DNA of 64,000 bases from UBA3775 sp964584255 (GCA_964584255.1 CAZOZM010000003.1:1-64000), one strand, 5' to 3'. Shown: positions 16,410-25,251, counted from the stretch's first letter. The notes: generated by a model not told the origin, from the sequence alone. Numbers and translations: made by a program.

Positions 16410-17906
16410 TTATTTTTTCTTTATATTGAAAACCTTATGTCTGTGAAGATAGATAAATGCAATCATGAATATAACGAGAAGAATTCCCAAAAGTATAATC
16501 AGCGGTCCTGCCGCATCACTCATATTAAAGCATCTGACATTAATCCACATCTGATTAATTCTTTCGCTCTCTTCTTCATTAAAGTACCACATAACCGCAC
16601 ATTTGCTTATTATTTCCTCAGAAGGATACTGAGCACCCAACTGTCGTTCTATATGCTCTTCTGTCGTTGTTATTACACTGTTCTCACCAAAGAAATATGA
16701 AACATCGTAAAAACATGTATCTTCTTCATCCTCAGCACCGTAATTCCACTTGGCATAGCTTAACATTGTATCATCATCTCCGCCCGAGATAACTGATGTA
16801 TAGCCAATGTAGTACATGTTTCTTACGGCGTTGTCAGGTCTTGAAAGGAAATTAATAAAAGCTTCACATGCTTTCTGTTTTTCTGAATTACCGTCAATTC
16901 CCGCCTTAAGCATTATCCAACCGTCAAACCAGAGATTTGAACATTCCTCAGGATAGGCATAATTCAGATAAACTCCGTCTTCTTCAGCCTGATCCATCGT
17001 ATAAACGGCGTCTCCCGACCATTGCAGATTTGCATATACCTTTCCCGTCACCATATCAGATTTGCCGCTGTCTGTTTCAAACGAGTAAACATTTTCCTTC
17101 ATCTGTTTAAGGATCTTTTCACACTCTTCTATCGTTTCCTGTGATGTATCGTTCATAAGATCCTGCAGCTGCTCCGTATAATCCGGCTGCCGCTTAAACT
17201 CTTCAGACAGAAGAACATCCTGCCTGTATATTCCCATCGCTGCAAAAAGCGAATCACGAACATTATCCTTTATTGTAACCTTACGGTTGAGACTCTCATC
17301 AGTAAGTATCCTCCAGCTTGATGCCTGCTCCTTTGTTACATAATCAGGATTATAAACTATACCGGTTGTTCCCCACATAAATCCGGCAGCATACTCAGCC
17401 CAGCTTTCGTCATTAATTTTGTTTTTCCGGAAAACATCATTAATATAATCGGAAACACCATTAATGTAGTAATTATTCTTGTCAGATTTATCAAAGAATT
17501 CATTCGAAAAAGGAACGAGTTTTTCTTCAGCCATGAGCTTCATTATCATATAATCAGAAGGACATACCAGGTCATATACGTCACCCATTGTAAGCTGATT
17601 GTATAAATCTTCATTAGTTCCAAAAGTAGAATATTCAACTCTGACTTTTTTTCCATAGGTTTCTTCAAACCATACTTCAAAATCGTCTATCATCGGATTC
17701 ACACCGATTATTCTTTTTCCGTTATCAAGCTCAATGAGTTCGTCTTCATCCCATCCGCCCTCATCAATATATTCTTCCCAACTGCAGACACGAATAACAA
17801 TTTCATCCTCACTGCTCTTGTCATTTTTACTGTCTGAACAGCCGGTCAAAAAAGTCATTGCAATAAGAAATACTGCCTGAATGATACAAAAACGCAATTT
17901 CTTCAT
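16410..17906 (-). CDS. potD: Polyamine ABC transporter substrate-binding lipoprotein with C-terminal membrane anchor
   Basis: Binding protein for spermidine/putrescine uptake. 498 residues, against about 350 for typical PotD. Lipoprotein signal peptide with lipobox FLTGC, Cys at 23. The binding domain is recognisable from IRVCSWEEYI, YDLVCPSDYMI, AAGFMWGTTGIVYNP, LQWSGDAVYTM, DGWIMLKAG and AFINFLSRPDNA. Unusual: residues about 465-490 form a second transmembrane helix (PLIILLGILLVIFMIAF) with a basic tail, so both ends would be held to the membrane. Last gene of potABCD; its ATG overlaps the potC stop by 4 bases (ATGA), indicating coupling. Confidence 0.9.
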   Translation of the reverse strand: MKKLRFCIIQAVFLIAMTFLTGCSDSKNDKSSEDEIVIRVCSWEEYIDEGGWDEDELIELDNGKRIIGVNPMIDDFEVWFEETYGKKVRVEYSTFGTNEDLYNQLTMGDVYDLVCPSDYMIMKLMAEEKLVPFSNEFFDKSDKNNYYINGVSDYINDVFRKNKINDESWAEYAAGFMWGTTGIVYNPDYVTKEQASSWRILTDESLNRKVTIKDNVRDSLFAAMGIYRQDVLLSEEFKRQPDYTEQLQDLMNDTSQETIEECEKILKQMKENVYSFETDSGKSDMVTGKVYANLQWSGDAVYTMDQAEEDGVYLNYAYPEECSNLWFDGWIMLKAGIDGNSEKQKACEAFINFLSRPDNAVRNMYYIGYTSVISGGDDDTMLSYAKWNYGAEDEEDTCFYDVSYFFGENSVITTTEEHIERQLGAQYPSEEIISKCAVMWYFNEEESERINQMWINVRCFNMSDAAGPLIILLGILLVIFMIAFIYLHRHKVFNIKKK

Positions 17907-18706
17907 TCTGCCTTATCCTCCTCAACACTCCTTGATGAGCCAAGGTTCATAAATGCAACAATTACCAGTACAATTATAAATATAAGCGTCGATAATGCCC
18001 AAAGTGCCGTCTTTGTTTCCGTCTGAGATCCTCTTGTTGCGTTAACAACATAGGTGCTTATCGTGTCAAAAGTAGCCGGCTTTGTGTACGTGGTGATAAA
18101 ATAATCATCAAGTGAAAGTGTTATCGCAAGCATAAATCCCGAAAAGATTCCCGGAATGATCTGTGGAATAACCACTTTAAACAATGCTCTTGCAGGCGTT
18201 GCACCTAAATCCAATGCCGCCTCATAAAGATTGTTATCCATTTGCTTAAGTTTCGGAAGTATCGAAAGATAGACAAACGGAGCCGTAAGTGCCGCATGTC
18301 CCACAACCAGCGGAATATATGTATCCTTTTCTATTCCTACTGCAGCAATGAAGAATATGCATATCGAAAATCCGGTTACTACATCTGCATTTACAACAGG
18401 AATCTGATTCATTGTGTTAATTACACCCGATGAAAATTTCTTTGAATAGAAACCGCCTATTGCACCACATGTTCCAAGTATTGTTGCTATGAGTGAGGAA
18501 CCTACCGCAAGAAGGAGCGTTCCACCTATCATGCTTCTTATTTCCTCGGTTTTAAAAAGAGTCACATAATTATGAAGTGAAAAACCTCTTATTGATCCGA
18601 TCATTGTTGAATCCGTAAAACTGTAAACAGCCAGAATCAGTATCGGAAGATACATGAATAAAAGGACCAGTATGCACCATGTCCATGAAAATATCTTTTT
18701 TATCAT
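17903..18706 (-). CDS. potC: Polyamine ABC transporter permease PotC
   Basis: 267 residues, about six membrane helices. The EAA loop that contacts the ATPase is EAALDLGATPARALFKVVIP in the C-terminal half. The gene overlaps potB by 4 bases upstream and potD by 4 bases downstream. The start is MIKKIFSWTWC, and order ATPase, permease, permease, binding protein is the standard pot arrangement. Confidence 0.93.
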   Translation of the reverse strand: MIKKIFSWTWCILVLLFMYLPILILAVYSFTDSTMIGSIRGFSLHNYVTLFKTEEIRSMIGGTLLLAVGSSLIATILGTCGAIGGFYSKKFSSGVINTMNQIPVVNADVVTGFSICIFFIAAVGIEKDTYIPLVVGHAALTAPFVYLSILPKLKQMDNNLYEAALDLGATPARALFKVVIPQIIPGIFSGFMLAITLSLDDYFITTYTKPATFDTISTYVVNATRGSQTETKTALWALSTLIFIIVLVIVAFMNLGSSRSVEEDKAE

Positions 18707-19494
18707 ACGACACGTCCACCTCCTTCACTTTCATCTCCAAAACGATTTGTTAATATCGTGATGATAAGAATGATTAAAAGAAGAACAACGGAAATCATTG
18801 AACCGTTATGCCAGTCATAAGCACTGAAATAGCTTCCTATCAGACTTCCCATAATATATGTTGAGTTGTAGAGCATGTCTAAAACAACATAATTTGTCAT
18901 TGCAGGAAGAAATACCATCATGACACCGCTTATTATTCCCGGAATTGACAACGGAAGTGTAACCTTAAGAAAAACATTTACTTTGTTCGCTCCCAAGTCC
19001 GCTGCCGCCTCATTCAGTTCTTTATCAAGTTTAAGAAAACTTGTGTACAGCGGAAGAATCATAAATGGCAAAAAGTCGTAACTCATTCCTATAACTGAGT
19101 TGATAAAAGGATAATAAGCCAGATTTCCCTCTATCGCTGTAAGTATTTCTTTCAATGCCGTTATTCGAAGTGTGAAGTTAATCCACATCGGCATGATATA
19201 AAGCATGAGAAGTATGCCGCGCTTCTTTATATTACCTCTGGCAAGTATGTATGCCAGGGGATAGGCTATTATAAGACAGACTACTGTCGTTGCCAAAGCA
19301 AGACAAAAGCTGTAGCAGAGCGTTCCCATCGTATTGCTGTCCGTAAAAAACCTGAAGAAGTTGCTTACGGTAAACTGACCGTTTCCGTCCGTAAAAGCAT
19401 AGTAAAAAACAATTACAAGCGGAGCTATTACGAACAAAAGCATGTAAATCACATAAGGAATCGCCAGCTGTTTTCTTGAAAATCTGAATTTCAT
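18703..19494 (-). CDS. potB: Polyamine ABC transporter permease PotB
   Basis: 263 residues, about six membrane helices, first starting at LAIPYVIYMLLFVIAPL. EAA loop EAAADLGANKVNVFLKVTLP. GGAGG five bases before the ATG. It lies 12 bases after potA and overlaps potC by 4 bases. Confidence 0.93.
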   Translation of the reverse strand: MKFRFSRKQLAIPYVIYMLLFVIAPLVIVFYYAFTDGNGQFTVSNFFRFFTDSNTMGTLCYSFCLALATTVVCLIIAYPLAYILARGNIKKRGILLMLYIMPMWINFTLRITALKEILTAIEGNLAYYPFINSVIGMSYDFLPFMILPLYTSFLKLDKELNEAAADLGANKVNVFLKVTLPLSIPGIISGVMMVFLPAMTNYVVLDMLYNSTYIMGSLIGSYFSAYDWHNGSMISVVLLLIILIITILTNRFGDESEGGGRVV

Positions 19495-19506
19495 GGCAAC
19501 CTCCGA

Positions 19507-20988
19507 TTAACTGTCAAGAAGAGACAGTTTTATTTTGCTTCTGTCAACAACAACACTGACATAATCCTGTTCATTCCAAAGATACTCGTCATTAACAACG
19601 TAGTCCTCTTCATTCTCGGTACGGACAACATAAGTATAATGATCTCCTTTGTAAATAAGCGAAATAATGTGACCATGTGCCACTCCCGCATCAGGATCGT
19701 CGCTCATTGAAACTGCCGAAATAGGAACCTCAACCGTAACCTGAATATCAGTAAGATCAATTCTGTCTCCATCAGCCGTAACAAGATATTCCTCGTCATC
19801 AATATGTGAACCCGGATAGAGCTGCGTAACATCACATTCATACTCTCCGTCACCAAAAAGAACGGTATTATGTTTGGTTATGAAACCGTCATAAATATTT
19901 GTCGTATATTCCGGCTTCATTATATGAATTTCATCAGGTCCGATTTTCATTCCGATTGTATCACCGACAACAGCCGATTTGGTTGAATGAATAACTATCT
20001 CATATTTACCGGATTCAACCGTTATTTCAAAATGAACACCCTTAAATACAACACTTGTAACAGTTCCGGTAAGTGTTCCTTTTTCCGGAGAAGTCATTTT
20101 TATGTCTTCCGGACGCACAACAACCTCAACCGCCGTATTCTTTGGAACGTCATCAACACATTCGAAATCGGCATCACAAAATGACACCTTAAGTTTACCG
20201 GTCATCTTTCCCGTGAAAATATTACTCTCGCCTATGAAATCGGCTACAAAAGCATTTGCCGGTTCGTTATAAATATCCTCCGGCGTACCTATCTGCTGAA
20301 TACATCCGTCTGCCATAACCACAATTTTATCAGACATTGTGAGAGCTTCTTCCTGGTCATGGGTAACATAAATAAATGTGATTCCCAGTTCCTTATGCAT
20401 TGCCTTAAGTTCCAGCTGCATTTCCTTTCTCATTTTGAGATCAAGTGCGCCGAGCGGTTCATCCAAAAGAAGTATTTCCGGCTCGTTTACTATCGCTCTT
20501 GCTATCGCTATTCTCTGCTGCTGTCCTCCCGAAAGAGTCGTTATACTTCTCTTTTCGAAGCCTTCAAGATCAACAACTTCCAAAGCATGGGACACTTTTT
20601 CCTTAATCTGCTTTTTGGAAAGCTTCCTGATAAGCATCTCTCCCGTTTTCTCATCCTTAACCTCAACTGTTTTGAGTTTAAGACCGAATGCAATATTGTC
20701 AAATACATTCAAATGAGGGAATAAAGCGTAACGCTGAAAGACCGTATTAATCGGCCGTTTGTATGGCGGTACATCGCTGATGTCTTTGCCATCTAAAAGA
20801 ATTTCGCCTGAAGTAGGCATTTCAAATCCTGCGATCATTCGCAGTGTGGTTGTTTTACCACAACCGGACGGTCCAAGAAGGGTTACAAATTCGCCCTTTT
20901 TAATTTCGAGGTTAACATCCTCTACTATTACAACATTACCATCATAAGTCTTCATGATGTTCTTTAACTCGATAATGTTATCAGCCAT
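19507..20988 (-). CDS. potA: Polyamine ABC transporter ATPase PotA, extended C-terminus
   Basis: 493 residues, well over the usual 350-380. Walker A GPSGCGKTT (about 38-46), signature LSGGQQQR, Walker B EILLLDEPLGALD, H-loop YVTHDQEEA. Two differences from typical PotA are visible: an inserted charged segment around residues 105-125 (KTVEVKDEKTGEMLIRKLS) before the helical domain, and a C-terminus that seems to hold two TOBE-type beta domains (about 290-360, VVRPEDIKM and VVFKGVHFEI; about 400-493, LIYKGDHYTYVV) instead of one. TOBE domains can bind substrate and regulate uptake. First gene of the operon, GGAGGA upstream, behind a leader hairpin. Confidence 0.93.
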   Translation of the reverse strand: MADNIIELKNIMKTYDGNVVIVEDVNLEIKKGEFVTLLGPSGCGKTTTLRMIAGFEMPTSGEILLDGKDISDVPPYKRPINTVFQRYALFPHLNVFDNIAFGLKLKTVEVKDEKTGEMLIRKLSKKQIKEKVSHALEVVDLEGFEKRSITTLSGGQQQRIAIARAIVNEPEILLLDEPLGALDLKMRKEMQLELKAMHKELGITFIYVTHDQEEALTMSDKIVVMADGCIQQIGTPEDIYNEPANAFVADFIGESNIFTGKMTGKLKVSFCDADFECVDDVPKNTAVEVVVRPEDIKMTSPEKGTLTGTVTSVVFKGVHFEITVESGKYEIVIHSTKSAVVGDTIGMKIGPDEIHIMKPEYTTNIYDGFITKHNTVLFGDGEYECDVTQLYPGSHIDDEEYLVTADGDRIDLTDIQVTVEVPISAVSMSDDPDAGVAHGHIISLIYKGDHYTYVVRTENEEDYVVNDEYLWNEQDYVSVVVDRSKIKLSLLDS

Positions 20989-21079
20989 CTAGTCATTCCT
21001 CCAAAATTTCTTAAAGATTGCTTCCTGACTCTCACGCCTGTCAGACGGGGTTTTATGTACTGATTACTTTGTTCCGTAC

Positions 21080-21114
21080 AAAAAAAGGAAGATCTGCAGC
21101 TTGCAGACCTCCCT
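21080..21114 (-). terminator. Terminator-like hairpin in the potABCD leader
   Basis: On the minus strand a 12-bp stem (21113-21102 with 21098-21087) with a 3-base loop, then T7. Two of the pairs are G-U on this strand but A-C mismatches on the other, so the structure is selected for the minus-strand RNA. It lies between the promoter at 21127-21155 and potA, so it reads as an attenuator, or as the end of the upstream protease transcript. Confidence 0.6.
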
Positions 21115-21126
21115 GTCATTGACACA

Positions 21127-21155
21127 ATTATACAAAAACCGACCTATTATATCAA
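21127..21155 (-). promoter_or_regulatory. Promoter of potABCD
   Basis: Minus strand TTGATA at 21155-21150, 17-bp spacer, perfect TATAAT at 21132-21127. Start expected near 21120, only a few bases before the terminator-like hairpin. Confidence 0.6.
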
Positions 21156-21225
21156 GAAAATTTTTAATTTAATTGAAAGAAAAACCAAACAAAAATAAGA
21201 AGTATTTTTGTTGAAATTACACAAA

Positions 21226-22269
21226 TTACAGATACATATTTATAAGAAACATCAATACAAGAACCAAAACGGCCGTAATAATTCCCGCATTTACAAATGC
21301 ATCTTTTCCTGATATCCTTTCACACTGCCTGACTTCTTCATATACAGGAGTTCCGTCATAGGCATTGTATCCTATCACTCTTCTTCTGCTTGCTGAATCC
21401 GGAACTGAAATATTTCCCTTGTTCTTTATTAATATATAAATGCCGATTACAGCTAATACAAACTGCACAATCTCAACCATTCCTATTGCAGCCAGACTGA
21501 GTAAAGCCTTCTCATTCGACATCAACAGTTCAGGATCAATCTCCGCCTCCAATAGCGTATCCGGTATAAAAGTAAGTAAGTATGAAAGACCTACAGATAC
21601 TCCGTTAAGTACAAAATGCAGTCCGATTGTGTACTTTATTTCTCCGGTATTTACATAAACATATGCCAGCAGTATGCCTATCAGGAATGTATAGAAAAAC
21701 TGCTCCAGATTGCCATGAGCAAGTCCGAAAAGGAATCCTGACATAATTACTGCCATTTTGTCTCCATAAACATGAAGCTTATCAATTACAAGTTTTCTGA
21801 AGATTAATTCCTCAACAACCGGTGCAACGACCGCACTTACTACTGCCATTGTCAGAAAATCATTTGAAAACATCTCCGTAAGTCCCGATTCCGATGTCAC
21901 GCCAACTGTATTGCTCAGAACGAGATTGAGAAACAGGGACACATATGATCCGAGAATACTAAAAAGATACATTACACATATTACCCTGAAAAACTCCACG
22001 GGCTTCATTTTACATTTCTTCAGTTTTACAGGCTTACATCTCTTGGAAACAAGATAAAACACAGGTGCCGCCGCAAACACTTCAACAAGTGTATTAACCA
22101 GCAGCAATGCCGTATATGTTATGCTGTCGCTGATATTTATCAGTACAATCTGCATAACTATTACCAGAACATTCCATGTTACAAAAAAAGAAGCCGTTGC
22201 AAATCCAACCCTTGAATATGCCTTTTTACCGGTCATGCAGATATCGCTTTTTTCAATATATTCTTCCAT
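21226..22269 (-). CDS. CPBP-family intramembrane glutamic protease
   Basis: 347 residues from the ATG at 22269 (GGAG four bases upstream). Multi-pass membrane protein of the CPBP/Abi (Rce1-like) family. Active-site motifs: VVEELIFRKL (about 150-158) with the Glu pair and Arg, GFLFGLAHGN (about 181-190) and HFVLNG (about 218). Relatives process peptides or protect producers from bacteriocins, but no peptide gene lies nearby. The soluble loop at about 285-325 (YNAYDGTPVYEEV) resembles a cytoplasmic tail before a final helix. It has a near-perfect promoter and a structured leader of about 125 bases. Confidence 0.88.
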   Translation of the reverse strand: MEEYIEKSDICMTGKKAYSRVGFATASFFVTWNVLVIVMQIVLINISDSITYTALLLVNTLVEVFAAAPVFYLVSKRCKPVKLKKCKMKPVEFFRVICVMYLFSILGSYVSLFLNLVLSNTVGVTSESGLTEMFSNDFLTMAVVSAVVAPVVEELIFRKLVIDKLHVYGDKMAVIMSGFLFGLAHGNLEQFFYTFLIGILLAYVYVNTGEIKYTIGLHFVLNGVSVGLSYLLTFIPDTLLEAEIDPELLMSNEKALLSLAAIGMVEIVQFVLAVIGIYILIKNKGNISVPDSASRRRVIGYNAYDGTPVYEEVRQCERISGKDAFVNAGIITAVLVLVLMFLINMYL

Positions 22270-22402
22270 TTTTCTCCATTCCACCGCCGCAGACCCATAC
22301 AGACTTTTCCTGTCTGATTTTCAGTCCGAAGGCTGCATATAAAACTAATTCCGTCCCATTTATCAACTCAGAAACGGAATTATCTGAAAACAGATATAAA
22401 TC

Positions 22403-22431
22403 ATTATATCAAGCGTAAATGAATATGTCAA
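22403..22431 (-). promoter_or_regulatory. Consensus promoter of the CPBP protease gene
   Basis: Minus strand TTGACA at 22431-22426, 17-bp spacer, TATAAT at 22408-22403: both boxes match the consensus exactly. The leader downstream (about 125 bases) holds an AATTCCG/CGGAATT hairpin and a CAGAC/GTCTG hairpin. Confidence 0.75.
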
Positions 22432-22455
22432 ACAATTCATAAACGTCTGTTTTTA

Positions 22456-22484
22456 TTGACAAGTCTCCTAAAAAGTTGCATACT
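22456..22484 (+). promoter_or_regulatory. Promoter of luxS
   Basis: TTGACA at 22456-22461, 17-bp spacer, CATACT at 22479-22484. A small ACTCC/GGAGT hairpin follows in the leader. No SAM riboswitch is visible. Confidence 0.55.
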
Positions 22485-22530
22485 GAGTCTGTTTATTACA
22501 CTCCCTGACGGAGTCTTTATTGGAGGAAAC

Positions 22531-23010
22531 ATGAAAACAATTGCAAGCTTTACAGTTAATCATACCAACCTTATGTCAGGAATCTATGTCTCAAGACAGG
22601 ATTCTGTCGAAAATCAGATAATAACAACTTTTGATCTCAGAATGACACGGCCTAATCGTGATCCTGTAATGAATACCGGCACCATGCATACCATCGAACA
22701 TCTTGCTGCAACTTTCCTGAGAAATGACAATGAATATGCCTCAAGAGTTATCTACTTTGGTCCTATGGGATGTCGTACCGGTTTCTATCTTATCCTTGCC
22801 GGAGACCATAAATCAGCTGATATTCTTCCACTTGTAACAAGAACATTTGAATTTATCAAAGATTTCGAAGGCGAAATTCCGGGAGCTACTCCTGTTCAGT
22901 GCGGTAACTACAGTGATATGGATCTAAACGGTGCTAAAGAAGCCGCCGGAAACTATCTCAAGGTTCTTTACAACTGCACTTCTGACAACCTCGTATATCC
23001 GGCTGATTAA
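22531..23010 (+). CDS. luxS: S-ribosylhomocysteine lyase
   Basis: Cleaves S-ribosylhomocysteine to homocysteine and DPD, the precursor of autoinducer 2; part of the activated methyl cycle. 159 residues from the ATG at 22531 with TTGGAGG upstream. Metal site HTIEH (His53, His57) and Cys124 in VQCGNY; catalytic Cys81 in GPMGCRTGF; all present, so it should be active. The Pfs nucleosidase that makes its substrate is not in the window. Monocistronic by its own promoter, although the gap to the next pair of genes (110 bases) shows no strong terminator. Confidence 0.97.
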   Translation: MKTIASFTVNHTNLMSGIYVSRQDSVENQIITTFDLRMTRPNRDPVMNTGTMHTIEHLAATFLRNDNEYASRVIYFGPMGCRTGFYLILAGDHKSADILPLVTRTFEFIKDFEGEIPGATPVQCGNYSDMDLNGAKEAAGNYLKVLYNCTSDNLVYPAD

Positions 23011-23121
23011 ATCAATTTCCGCATCTGCAAACAGGATTCAGAAAATGAGCATTTAATAGCTGTAAACTTTCAAAACAAAAAACATATAATATATATCAGA
23101 AAAGACAGTAGGATCAGTTTG

Positions 23122-23550
23122 ATGACAATTCGGCAGATTAATATATTAAAAGCCGTAAGCCCGTATATGAACCCTCATATACGACCTCACATACTGACTC
23201 TGCTGTCTTTTTTTGAGCTCATGAACAATGCTTCCGGAATAAATACTCCCCTGTCAAATATCTTTTCGTCTAACGAACCTCTTATAACGGATAAAGACAG
23301 AATGGTTGAAACACTGAAGAACATGGCAAGTCCCGATGAAAAAAATCAGATTGACAGCCTGATGATGATGATACAGATGATAAATCTCATGAATGTGGTG
23401 AACGAAATGAATACCGAAGCCGGTCCTGCAGCGGCCGACAGCGGCAACGGTTCAGATCATACTTTCGAACTGCTTAAGAACTTTGTCCCCCGAGAAAAGG
23501 CAGAAACCTTTAATATGATTAAAATGTTTATGGAGAATGGAAATGATTGA
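23122..23550 (+). CDS. Methionine-rich helical protein of unknown function, first of a pair
   Basis: Not recognised. 142 residues from the ATG at 23122 (AGGA eight bases upstream). About 10 percent methionine (14 residues), including a run in DSLMMMIQMINLMNVV, a disordered Gly/Ala/Ser stretch near 98-110, and a predicted mostly helical content; no signal peptide. It starts with TIRQINILKAVSPYMNPHIRP. It overlaps the next gene by 8 bases, so the two products are probably made together. No neighbour hints at function; luxS is upstream in the same direction. Confidence 0.7.
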   Translation: MTIRQINILKAVSPYMNPHIRPHILTLLSFFELMNNASGINTPLSNIFSSNEPLITDKDRMVETLKNMASPDEKNQIDSLMMMIQMINLMNVVNEMNTEAGPAAADSGNGSDHTFELLKNFVPREKAETFNMIKMFMENGND

Positions 23551-23812
23551 TTCTGATTGGCTTAATGATCCCAAATTTAGGGACATACCTGAAAGAAAAA
23601 AGAGATTTCTCGTTGAAATGATGGATAAGATGAAGGGAAAACCAATGAATGAAGCAATGTCCGTATATGTAAAGACCTCTGCTATGATGAAAAAAGAAGG
23701 TCTCGGTCTGACTAAAGAAGAAGCAAATCTTATGATTGGCTGTCTTATTCAGAACATGTCCCCGGAAGAAGCATCTAAATGGAATCGCATAAAAGCAATG
23801 TTAAAACTGTGA
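23543..23812 (+). CDS. Small methionine-rich protein of unknown function, second of a pair
   Basis: Not recognised. 89 residues from the ATG at 23543, where GGAGA lies six bases upstream inside the end of the preceding gene; an ATG at 23537 is too near that site. About 12 percent methionine, basic and helical (RKKRFLVEMMDKMKGKP). The paired EEAS/KEEAN motifs (LTKEEANLMIG, MSPEEASKWN) look like two related helix starts, each preceding a hydrophobic helix. Overlap with the preceding gene suggests translational coupling. A terminator follows. Confidence 0.7.
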   Translation: MIDSDWLNDPKFRDIPERKKRFLVEMMDKMKGKPMNEAMSVYVKTSAMMKKEGLGLTKEEANLMIGCLIQNMSPEEASKWNRIKAMLKL

Positions 23813-23846
23813 CGAAACACCTATCTGTACAGAGTTTGTCCTCCCC

Positions 23847-23896
23847 AAAATGCCCGAGTCGGATTTAAGATTCTCAAATCCAATTCGGGCATTTTT
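23847..23896. terminator. Bidirectional terminator before aroA end
   Basis: AAAATGCCCGA pairs with TTCGGGCATTTT, with an inner GGATTT/AAATCC extension; T-runs on both sides. It separates the convergent Met-rich pair and aroA. Confidence 0.8.
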
Positions 23897-23906
23897 GTTA
23901 TCGGAT

Positions 23907-25223
23907 TTATCGCCTGTCAGTAATTTTACTCACATAACAATCCAACACAGTAAAAAATTCCTTAAATGTCTTACGACAGCATTCCGGATTCTTAACGGAT
24001 ATACCCTCCGTTCTCAGTCCGGTTATTGCAAATGCCATTGCAACACGATGATCATCAAACGTTTCTATTACTCCCCCATGGATTTTTCCGGGAGTAATGA
24101 CAATTCCGTCATCCCTTTCCTCCGCTTTTACTCCCAATGCTGAAAGGTTAGAAATTATTGCATTTATTCTATCACACTCCTGAAGTTTAATATGCGAAAT
24201 ACCATGGATGGAAACCGGTGCTGATGCAAATGGAGCTATTGCCGAGAGCGTTAAAGCCTGATCCGAAAATGATGACATATCAACATCCACACCTTTTAAT
24301 TCGGTTCCTTCATTGCTGAGAACCAGACCTTTTTCCGTCATTTCCAACGTACAGCCCATTTTCTCGAGCACACCAAGAAACTTTATATCTCCCTGCAGCA
24401 TATCAAAATTCACACCGTAAACACCTGTCGGGCAGCCTGTAATGGCAGCCGCAGCATAAAAATATGCTGCCGCAGAAACATCCGGCTCGATATCGTACTC
24501 TGCTGCTTTATATTTGTTATCTTCACCAAAGTAATAGATTATTTCTCCGCCCGATGTCTGTTTACCGACCTTTACACCAAACTGCTCCATCATTTTTACT
24601 GTCATGTCCACATAACTCAAACCATGGCTTCCAAGCAGTCTGATTTTCAGCGGCTTTTTTAAAGTTCCTGCAGCTATAAGCAGGGCGCTCAAAAACTGCG
24701 AACTTTTATCTATATTCACACTCAGGGTTTCCGGTATTGCCCTCAGGTCTTTTACTCCCCTTATTCTGAGTGGAAAATGGCCTTCCTCTTCCATACACTC
24801 CACTTCCGCTCCGGCAAATCTCAGAGTGGATATAAGCGGCATCATTGGACGTTTCTTCATTTGCTCCGACGACCTGATAATATATTCTCCGTCCGAAAAC
24901 GCGAGCATGGCTGCCAGAAACCTTGCAGCAGTACCGGCACTTCCGACATAAATTTCCGCCTTTTTTTCCGGAATCCTTCCACCGTATCCGACAATCCGTA
25001 TCTCGGTTTTGTCATCATTTTCCGTAACCGGGAAACCCAGTTTTTTTAAGCACTCAAGGAAATACATTGAGTCATCACTTGCAAGGCACCCTCGGAGAAC
25101 ACTTTCTCCGTCTGCCATTGCTGCCAGAAGTAACGCCCTGTTGGTTATGGATTTTGACCCGGGTACCGTGACCATTACTGTCTGATTTGATTTTTGTCCG
25201 AATATACAGGGAACCTCATACAT
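23907..25223 (-). CDS. aroA: EPSP synthase
   Basis: 3-phosphoshikimate 1-carboxyvinyltransferase, the sixth shikimate step and the glyphosate target. 438 residues; AAGGAG eight bases before the ATG. Substrate motif VPGSKSITNRALLLA at about 20-34, GSAGTAARFL at about 92-101, and FDDHRVAMAFAITGL near the C-terminus. In the E. coli motif NAGTAMRP the positions equivalent to Asn94, Met99 and Pro101 are here Ser, Ala and Phe. Pro101 changes lower glyphosate affinity in other enzymes; that effect here is inference. Followed downstream (by transcription) by the Met-rich pair's terminator. Confidence 0.96.
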   Translation of the reverse strand: MYEVPCIFGQKSNQTVMVTVPGSKSITNRALLLAAMADGESVLRGCLASDDSMYFLECLKKLGFPVTENDDKTEIRIVGYGGRIPEKKAEIYVGSAGTAARFLAAMLAFSDGEYIIRSSEQMKKRPMMPLISTLRFAGAEVECMEEEGHFPLRIRGVKDLRAIPETLSVNIDKSSQFLSALLIAAGTLKKPLKIRLLGSHGLSYVDMTVKMMEQFGVKVGKQTSGGEIIYYFGEDNKYKAAEYDIEPDVSAAAYFYAAAAITGCPTGVYGVNFDMLQGDIKFLGVLEKMGCTLEMTEKGLVLSNEGTELKGVDVDMSSFSDQALTLSAIAPFASAPVSIHGISHIKLQECDRINAIISNLSALGVKAEERDDGIVITPGKIHGGVIETFDDHRVAMAFAITGLRTEGISVKNPECCRKTFKEFFTVLDCYVSKITDRR

Positions 25224-25251
25224 GTGCTGATACTCCTTATCTCTAAATAAT

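Noticed and set aside
22485..22530. SAM riboswitch before luxS
   Set aside because: The leader is too short and lacks aptamer motifs; only a 5-bp hairpin is present.
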